Shown here: positions 56,750 through 64,000 of the stretch, one piece after another | Layout of the letters: each line of letters begins with the position of its first letter | Position numbering within the stretch: the stretch's first letter is position 1 | From: Quillaja saponaria | Taxonomy: Eukaryota > Streptophyta > Magnoliopsida > Fabales > Quillajaceae | Assembly (NCBI GenBank): GCA_029379385.1 | Contig: CM055611.1 | Location: 20,592,062 to 20,656,061, forward strand | Direction of reading: 5' to 3' | DNA: 64,000 nucleotides | Notes under the pieces: model-generated | What the model was told of the DNA's origin: nothing | The model's database searches: none | What the model saw: only the letters and a program-made list of their open reading frames with translations | Made by a program: the position numbers and the translations under genes

Positions 56750-58420
56750 TAACTAGTTATCTATAATGTAATCACATTAAACTCTATGTTTCACTTTTTT
56801 TTTTTATCTTAAGATTGTAATTAATTTTTATTCATATTAATAAAAAATTAATAATATTAATGAACTCTAATAATAATAAAATATATTTATAACAATTTAT
56901 CTATAATTTAATTTCAAATGAAACTCTCCATCCCACTTTGTTTTATAATAAGTTATCATGTGTTGTTGATTTTTATGAAATAAAATTGCCTTTACTTAAC
57001 ATTTCAATTATTTTTTCGATGGTTTACCTGTTGATTAATTTTTCAACTCTACTCTTAATTAAATAGATTCTTTTTCATCTTTTTTTTTTCCTATAGTAAA
57101 TCCCTCTTCTTCTTTTTTTCTTTTTTTAATTTTGAAGTTTTTCTATTTGAGTTATGTTGTTTTTCTAAAATATTTTGAAAAAATAATGAAATAATATAAC
57201 ATATTGGTATGCTATTAATTATTCTTATTTGAGTTTATAAAATAAGGAAAAGAGCATAACATTTATAAATTTAATATTTAAGAGAATTTATTTTCTTTAA
57301 ATTAGTTGGATTTATGGAAAAAAATTGAGATTATTAAATTTAAAGTGATTATTAATAACATTTTGAGAGAAAAAAAAACTATATTTAACTGTTAATAGCA
57401 ATGGAATGTAATAAGTTTATGTAATAGTAAATTTAACTAAATATGTACATCTTGATAATGCCTGCTTGAAAAAAAGGAATTTAAGTTGTTTGTTATATAA
57501 AATGATTTTTATTGATTTTTAAGAAAAAAGGATGATGAAACTAAAATGAAGGATGAAATATGGTATGATTAATTAAAATGAAAAGAACTGGACAAAAAGA
57601 AAGTATCAATCAAAATATTCATAATAATCATTTGTCTGATTATTCTATTTACTATTATAGATTTAAATCATTCTTGATTGAGTACTTGAAATTTTACAAA
57701 ATAATATTATGAATCTTAAGTATAATTAACATAAATGAACTTATTGACAATAAATAATCAGAATAATGATTTTATCTGATGATATTATTTGCTATTTTAA
57801 TTAACTGATTGCAAAAAAAAAAAAGTATCAATAAAAGTTTTGATAAATAAGTTTTATTTCATTATTTACTTTACTATTATATATTAAAATTATTAATGGT
57901 TGTGCATTTAAAATTTTATAAAATCAAATTGTGATTATTTAATATAATAATGTGGAACAAACTCAGAGGAAAAAAAAATCAATTGAAATCTGGATAACTA
58001 TCATTTTTATGATTATTTTATTTATTATTATAATTAATTAGAATGATGAGTGAAAAGAAAAAAAGAACCAATAAGAATTAGGTGTAGTGGTAAATGAGTT
58101 GCATTCCCAATGTGAGCATACAAGTTTGAACATTGAAGCAAGTAATTGTTCAGAGAGTCATCTGAGTCGTGACAGGGTCAGAGAGCCAACCCAATATCAA
58201 CAGGGTTTGAGAGATTAGTCTTATAATAATGTCTGTGAAAAACTTGGAAAACAGAAAATAAAGTAAAAATTAACAGTTGTAGTGATGAGGGATGAAAGAG
58301 AAATCATATAAAATAGCAGTTTGGTATCATCCAAATGTCATTAAACTAAAAATGAAATATGGATGAAAGATAACTAACAAAATAGCATTTTTGTTGTCCA
58401 AGGGAAAGTAAAGTAACAAA
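56750..58420. repeat. AT-rich block, copy of 18205-19985
   Basis: Collinear with block A from AGTTATCTATAATGTAATC to AAATAGCATTTTTGTTG. Single copy of the 61-bp unit that is doubled in block A. No gene. Confidence 0.7.
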
Positions 58421-59960
58421 TTAGCATTGAGGAGACCCAGTGTAGGAATATATTTTATAGAGTGCTGGTCTATTTTTGCTCAGATTTATAGAGTGCTGGT
58501 TTTTCCACATGTGATGAATATATATATATATATAGGAGAATTACATGGTACTAATAACAACAAAGACTTCTTAAGATTAGCATGTTAAATACTACTAACT
58601 ATACTCTTTTATTTCTCTGTATAAGTTTTAAGTAAACAAAATTTTAGCTTTTTAAAAATTTGTCATTTTTAAAGGTTTACAGGTTAATGCATGGGTATAT
58701 TTTCAATTACTTTATACATTATATATATATATATATATATAATAGCTGAATATCAGTGTATGCATGTTTAATAAGACTAGTTAAATATAATAAATTAACA
58801 AGGCTTATTTATTTATTAGTCAAATTTTGTAAGATTTAATATTAACTTTTTCATTAAATAAAATTTGAAATTAAATTGATCTCCGACTAATTTTAAAAAC
58901 AAACAAGTTCTCAACTAATAATCCTTACCTATTCTGCTAAATAAGCAATTTTTCATAATAATAAAGAAAGCATTCAAGCCCCAAAACTAGATTTTTAAAA
59001 TTATTTATAAATAATTTTATTTATTTGTACCTTACTTATAGTGTCATTATTGAATTCGGATGGGTGACTATCCATATGGAGAAAAACTTATGTTATAAGT
59101 TATCACTACTATTGATAGCTTAGTTCATACGGTTGATATATGTCTTTTCACCTCCAGTACCAAGTTCGAACACTTCTAATATAAAATAATAATAATGCCA
59201 CCTCATCAATCTAGCCAATCCAATTCTAACACAATCTCACTTAATCTAACCTATCTCACTAATCCAAACACATAAACTCAGCTCTCTTTCTCTCACACAC
59301 ACAGATAATCTAGCCCATCTCACTAACCCCAACCCATAAACCCTCTCTCCACCTCAAAATCACTTCGTCCCTCACTCTGCAGTCTGCACCTTCTTCTCCA
59401 TCAAATTCTGCAATTAAATATTTGATGAATTCTCTAAGCATCCGCTAAGAAGTTTTAATCTTTCCAGTTATTATAATTATAATTTTCTAAATTTTACATT
59501 TCATATTCACAAATATTCGAAACTTGTTTTGGATGTATGAAATCTAATGATGAATAATTAAGAATTTGCTGTTGGTATATATGGAGGTTGGTTTAATTTT
59601 AGACTGACTGGATTGGTAAGACAAGTAAACCATTAAGAGTATTGACAACTTTGAATCTTTGATGCTCCAACCTATCTCAATAAATTAGGGTGCAATAAAT
59701 ATATAATAAAGTATATTTTATTTCTTTTCGTGTTTTTTAAGGTGAAGTTAAGAGTTTCTAGGTTATTTAAAGCTACTAATAAGCAATAGTATTATGTACA
59801 AAAAATCTAATTTTGCAAGTATTTAATTGTAGAATTTGTTCATTAAGATAGGAAAGAAGATTATGAAAAGGAGAGGGAGCGGGATGCTCAACGAAATAAA
59901 AGAAAAGAAAAGAACATGATTTCTGATTTCTAATAAAATAAAATAAAATAAAAATTACAA
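58421..59960. other. Block-B-specific stretch; no gene recognised
   Basis: Absent from block A. It contains (TA)n runs near 58520 and 58722 and a CT-rich patch at about 59285-59400, which resembles a plant 5'UTR but leads only to a 7-codon frame. A SINE-like piece is listed separately. Confidence 0.5.
59113..59190 (+). repeat. SINE-like tRNA-derived sequence
   Basis: TAGCTTAGTTCATACGGTTG (A-box-like) is followed after about 35 bases by AAGTTCGAACACTTC (B-box match GTTCGAAC). It ends in an A-rich AATAATAATA tail. A second, more degraded copy is at 35029. It is too short and tail-rich to be a tRNA gene. Confidence 0.6.
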
Positions 59961-59965
59961 AGCTC

Positions 59966-60223
59966 GTGTCAACATCCAACGACTTTAAAACTCTGGACGC
60001 TATGGACCACTTAACCACTTCAATATATTCAGTAAAAGAAGAGGAATCACAGAAGAAGCAGATGCATATGGGTGATAAACAAAAGGAAATAAAATTAAAA
60101 AAAGTGACCAAGCTGATATCAATATCCAACGACTATAGCCTGGAAACCAATTTATATTACATCCTCCTGCTCCCATACAAGTCTCTGGATGCTATGGACC
60201 ACTTAACCACTTCAATATATTGA
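59966..60223 (+). repeat. Direct repeat inside an open frame (LDAMDHLTTSIY twice)
   Basis: ATGCTATGGACCACTTAACC-like text with TTCAATATATT(C/G)AGTAAAAGA appears at about 59995-60030 and 60183-60230. An 85-codon frame includes both repeats. It is probably a duplicated non-coding piece of the hairpin-repeat region, because block A has only one copy at 19979 and no open frame. Confidence 0.5.
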
Positions 60224-60239
60224 GTAAAAGAGGAGAACA

Positions 60240-60450
60240 GAAGAAGCAGATAAATATATTGGTGATAAACGTTCAGAAATTTTTGTGGAGCTGTACCCAA
60301 AGGTTCGTGAACTCTAAAGTCAGAAGCAGATATATAAGGATGTTTTTTCTGACTTTACATGTTTATCATCCTTACAAAAGCAGATATATAAGGATGATAA
60401 ACATTCAGAAATTTTTGTGGATCTGTGCGCAAAAGGTTCGTGAACTCTGC
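60240..60450 (+). repeat. Hairpin-repeat units, block-B copy
   Basis: Units with TTTTTGTGGAGCTGTACCCA, AGGTTCGTGAACTCT, GCAGATATATAAGGATG and TTTCTGACTTTACATGTTTATCATCC. Fewer units and poorer arm pairing than at 20010-20360. Confidence 0.65.
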
Positions 60451-61782
60451 ACTGAATGTCAACCCTTCTTCTTCGATCTATTTATTCTCTTTCTTCTTCT
60501 TCTTCTTCTTATTGAAGATCTCCAAGTTTTGGGGTCTTAATATCAGAAATCTTCTTGCGTGCTTCCTTCCAATATTTGTGAATTGTCCTTTTCAAAATCT
60601 ATCTTCATGTTTTCCATTTGAAAGGAAAACTAAATATCATTGCAAAACAGAAACAAGTAACTAGGTCAGGCATTAGCCATATTAGTGCTTCGAGAGAGAA
60701 CTACTTAATTGATGAAGATAGGAAATGTATCCTAAGCTCATAAATTAGCACAGGCATTAGCAATATTTTTATTTTAATTAGTGGATAGTGGACTACTGTC
60801 TACTGGTACTGGGCCATTGCTATGTGTACGAACCTTAGAGACGAAAATTTACAGACTCTACGTGAGGTGTACTTTGTTCGCATCTCATATTCCTGGTTCA
60901 GGATCCTCTCCTTTTCTTCAAGAAGAGGAGACTCGGGAGATGGTTCTGTGTGAGAGGAGGGACACTATTTTTCTTTCTAGGAGTAAATTTTGATTTTTAA
61001 TAATTTCTTAAATTAATTATTAAAAATCTAACAAATTTTATTCTTGTTATAAACTTTTTTGTTGTCTTCTCATTTTTTACATCTGTTTTTTTTTTTTTTA
61101 CTCTGAAATTAAATTCTTTATATTATTCTAATTTTATCATAAACAGACAATATTTTAATCTTTCGTAATTTTTATTTTCTTGTTATAATTTAATATTTAA
61201 ATTATCAATTTATTTGCTAATATTATTTTTCTTATTTATAGATGTCATATATACTATTATTTAAATTTGTGTTTTATTGATAATATTAGAGATATATGCT
61301 TTATTTTTCTATTTGGTGTAGATTTATAAAATTATGACAATAGTGACTGCTATTATATTACGAGACGGTGTGCAACAATACTGTTAGAATTGGTATTCAT
61401 ACCACATAAGACACATCGTTTTAAGAAAACGATATAGGTCATGCCTTTTCCAGGGTCAATCCATATTATATGAAGTTTAACAAAATATTCATTCAAACAA
61501 TTTTGATGCATGCATTGTCAAGGTAATATGTTTCAATTTATGCAAATATTTATTTAGTTATTTATTATTATTAATTTCTGTATTTTTACAAGGGACGAAT
61601 ACCTAGTACAGAATCTTAGGAACATGATAAAAATAACCAGAAGGTTTATGGATGACATCTCTCATTTTTGCTAGCCCATTATCACAACTATTAGACTCTC
61701 AGAAACCATTTAGCCCATTAGCCCAATTTTGAGTTTGGAAATGAACTCATCCAGTATTGACGTTTATTAGTAGCTAGTGACT
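60451..61782. other. Block-B copy of 20361-21885, no gene
   Basis: Collinear with block A. A (CTT)n run near 60490-60512 is expanded relative to A. Short frames such as 60781-60993 are not conserved with A. Confidence 0.5.
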
Positions 61783-61790
61783 ACCAGATC

Positions 61791-62359
61791 ATAGGGCTCT
61801 ACAAGAAATCTGAAAAAATTGAATACCCGAACCGAATTACCAATTCAGTCCGGTTAAATTCGAATATTTTACGTATTTGGTTCAGTTCGGATAATTAAAT
61901 TTAATACCTGTTATTTTTGGTTCGATTACGGGTAGTGAGGTAGAGCGCACATGGGTATCCTTGGTTACTAGAAAATCAAAATATATATATATATATATAT
62001 TTTTTAAATTATTATTTTTAATGTATTGTTGTGTTAATTTATAATTTTATATTTTTATTTGTGTTGAATATGTTGATATATTATGTCTTTTGTATTTTTC
62101 TTTTATAATAACTAATGAATTTAAAAAGTATGAGATTCAAAAAATATATATATATAATTTTCAAATTAATTTTAGTAATATTGATAAATTTTGGGTAACT
62201 GAATATCCGAACCAAACTACTCATACTTTTTCAGTTTGGGTAATTTCGAGTTATGCCTATTTTCGGTTCGATTCAGTTCGTAAATTTTATTATCTAAAAA
62301 ATTTGATTCGATTCAAAAATTTATAACTACCTGAACTGAACCGACCCGTGCACACCCCT
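61791..62359. mobile_element. MITE, 569 bp, with 8-bp target duplication
   Basis: Inserted in block B only: ACCAGATC at 61783-61790 and ACCAAATC at 62360-62367 flank it, where block A has a single ACCAGATCCAAGAG near 21878. The ends ATAGGGCTCTAC and GTGCACACCCCT are roughly inverted (AGGGGTGTGCAC on the other strand). The subterminal parts are rich in CCGAACCGAA / GGTTCGGTT-like words. 8-bp duplication suggests the hAT group. No coding capacity. Confidence 0.8.
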
Positions 62360-62399
62360 ACCAAATCCAAGAGAGTTCTTCTAAGCTACTAACTACAAA

Positions 62400-62640
62400 T
62401 TATGATAGAATTCGAATTGAATTATTCAAATTTAAATTGAAATTCAACAATTTTTAAATTTGAATTTGAATTTGAACCCTGAGAATGAATTATTTGATTC
62501 AATATAGTGTTTAGATTCAGATTCGAATTAGAATATTCAAAATTGTATCCGAATTTGAACTTAAATTTTAATTTATGTTCAAATTCGAATCGAATAGTGC
62601 AGTATTCAAAATTATTCAATTGTATTCTAGCCTTAGCTGC
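62400..62640. repeat. Imperfect TTCAAATTYGAA-type repeat, block-B copy
   Basis: Counterpart of 21920-22185, with many AATTYGAA and TTTGAATTTG words. The open frames on both strands here are artefacts of the repeat. Confidence 0.7.
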
Positions 62641-64000
62641 AAGCACCTCGTGTAATCCACAAAGTCCCCATTTTAAAAATTACTGGGTTTTGGTTTTCAA
62701 TAATATCTTCTAACTGTAGATTGCATCAAAAACAGTTTTTAGGAATATATTACTCCAGTCCACGACATCCAATTCGAAAGCATATACCTGGTAACCCAAT
62801 TCACCTCCAATTCGGTTGGATAGTCGTCAGGAATGCAATTTACTTCTTAGACGTCGTGAAACCCGAAAGAACCAATTGAGCCAATAATATTTTGTATAAC
62901 AGACCTGTTTTTATTTTTATTCTTTTTATTTTTTTATTTTTAAATAAAATTAAACTTTGAGTTTATATTAGATTTTTTTTCAAGTTAGTCACCGATTCAA
63001 TTTTCAAAACATTGGTTTTGTATTCTTCTCCTTGCCTTGGTCTTTACAAATCCAATTTGGTGAAAGTGTTACGAAGACTTCTTCCTGCAGGGCTTCTCAG
63101 CGTTAGACAAGTCATGTAATATTCACCAAGAGAATCACACATGATGGTTCTAGATCAGATTCTTCCCATAATCATTAATTTGAGTCCCTTACTCCTTTAG
63201 CTAAAAAAAGATAAATAGAAAGAGAAGTGGGAAAAAGAGATGAGGAATTAAAGTTGTAATACTCTAAAAATTGTGTTCCATATTGATTGTAAGAAATGTG
63301 ATTATGTTATTTATAATTCATGAGAACCAACTACCTATTATTTTTAGACTAGCATTTTAATCCATGTGATGTGAGTTGTATACTTTTTTTAAAGTGCTTG
63401 GACCGTTACAAATGATATTAAAATATTTATTCTTTTGTGGCGTGCGGGCTGTTACAAAATTTTAGTCTTTTCTGATTAGTTGTGCATGTCTTTAATATTT
63501 TAACCCGTAGGTTGTGTTACAAAAGTTTAATAGATCAGCTTTTGACATGTGAGAAGATGCTTTCTCGCAATGTTTTGAATTTGGTTTATGATCAGGCGTG
63601 CATGTATTTAATTGATGATTACAGATGGAGAGGTGATGAATAATGCATATATATAGCTGGAATAGGAGTAAACTATTATGCGAGGATGATGCTCCAATAG
63701 AATCAGTTTGCCGAATCACGTGAATCCCTCTTCTTAAAATTTTATCTTCTAATTGGGAGTAGAATCCACTATGCACATGTTGAGAAATGGTGCACACACT
63801 TGGGACGGTAGGTGGAGTAAAGATTTGAATTGGTCTTTAAATGTCTTTGTTTTTGTCTTGGTTAGTATTAGACTATGAATGTAGACATATATTTGACTAA
63901 AAATTTATAATAACTAAATGCCACAATAAAATTTTAAAAATAGTGAGAAAGTTTTATGGGTTATTGATTTTTGAAATTATTTCCCTTCGATATGGATGGT
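62641..64000. other. End of block B within the window, no gene
   Basis: Collinear with 22190-23320, including TTCTTCCTGCAGGGCTTCTC and the last bases. The 101-codon minus-strand frame at 63492-63797 is not open in block A (about 22960-23200) and is not family-like. Confidence 0.5.

Larger units (their letters stand above)
31000..64000 (+). repeat. Segmental duplication, block B (runs off the window)
   Basis: Collinear with block A (about 6950-23470) and still matching it in the last 100 bases. Block B is about twice as long. The extra material includes a module unit at 36594, a flank copy at 34400, a TRIM at 39034, MITEs at 43816 and 61791, about 8.5 kb at 48.1-56.7 kb and about 1.5 kb at 58.4-60.0 kb. 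Confidence 0.85.

Noticed and set aside
59285..59440. Promoter and 5'UTR of a gene near 59400
   Set aside because: The CT-rich patch looks UTR-like, but the first ATG opens only seven codons and no exon follows.
62422..62713. Open frames on both strands rich in F, E, N and K
   Set aside because: They come from the TTCAAATTYGAA repeat, which is open on both strands by composition alone.

Overview
The window is nuclear DNA of a flowering plant, most likely a eudicot. It is strongly AT-rich and gene-poor, with GT-AG introns, plant-type Ty1/copia remnants, a small LTR retroelement, several MITEs and SINE-like repeats. There are no operons, bacterial ribosome binding sites or CRISPR arrays. The species cannot be named from the sequence alone.

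The backbone is a tandem array of one decaying gene family. The full unit has two parts: (i) an N-terminal module of about 170 residues with about four predicted membrane segments, whose family I do not recognise, and (ii) a plant nucleotide-diphospho-sugar transferase of the GT77 / Nucleotid_trans (DUF271, At1g28695-like) type carrying a YNDVDMVW box with a DxD motif. Module starts, whole or relic, lie at 997, 4419, 7486, 10918, 15864, 25887, 32174, 35198, 36594, 38545 and 45957. The first four are spaced about 3.4, 3.1 and 3.4 kb apart. Three units keep all parts of the transferase: copy 1 (10918-14129), copy 2 (25887-29794) and copy 3 (38545-43578). Copies 1 and 3 show both modules in one reading frame without an intron. 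Every long copy carries lesions. Copy 2 is closest to intact: its transferase part has one 2-bp loss in a TG run in exon 3.

A large segmental duplication overlies the array. Block A (about 6.95-23.47 kb) matches block B (about 31.0-64.0 kb, running off the end of the window). Block B is expanded by a 1.62-kb TRIM-like copia element, a 623-bp hAT-like MITE, a 569-bp MITE, about 8.5 kb around 48.1-56.7 kb that includes an LTR element, and about 1.5 kb at 58.4-60.0 kb. Between the blocks (23.5-31.0 kb) lies copy 2.

Layout: 0-7.5 kb, module-only units with transferase exon relics; 7.9 kb, a MITE; 8.7-9.1 kb, an unidentified coding fragment; 10.3-14.1 kb, copy 1 with an antisense GH18 chitinase-like relic in its last intron; 15-16.6 kb, a tandemly duplicated stretch; 17.5-18.2 kb, a copia reverse-transcriptase relic; 18.2-23.5 kb, AT-rich repeats; 25.9-29.8 kb, copy 2; 31-38.5 kb, relic units and duplicated leaders; 38.5-43.6 kb, copy 3; 43.8-48.5 kb, the B counterpart of 14-18 kb; 49.5-52.7 kb, an LTR element; 54.6-54.9 kb, another coding fragment; 56.7-64 kb, the B counterpart of 18-23.5 kb.

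The most notable item is the fused membrane-module-plus-GT77 architecture and its birth-and-death array. All functional statements are inferences from motifs read by eye.
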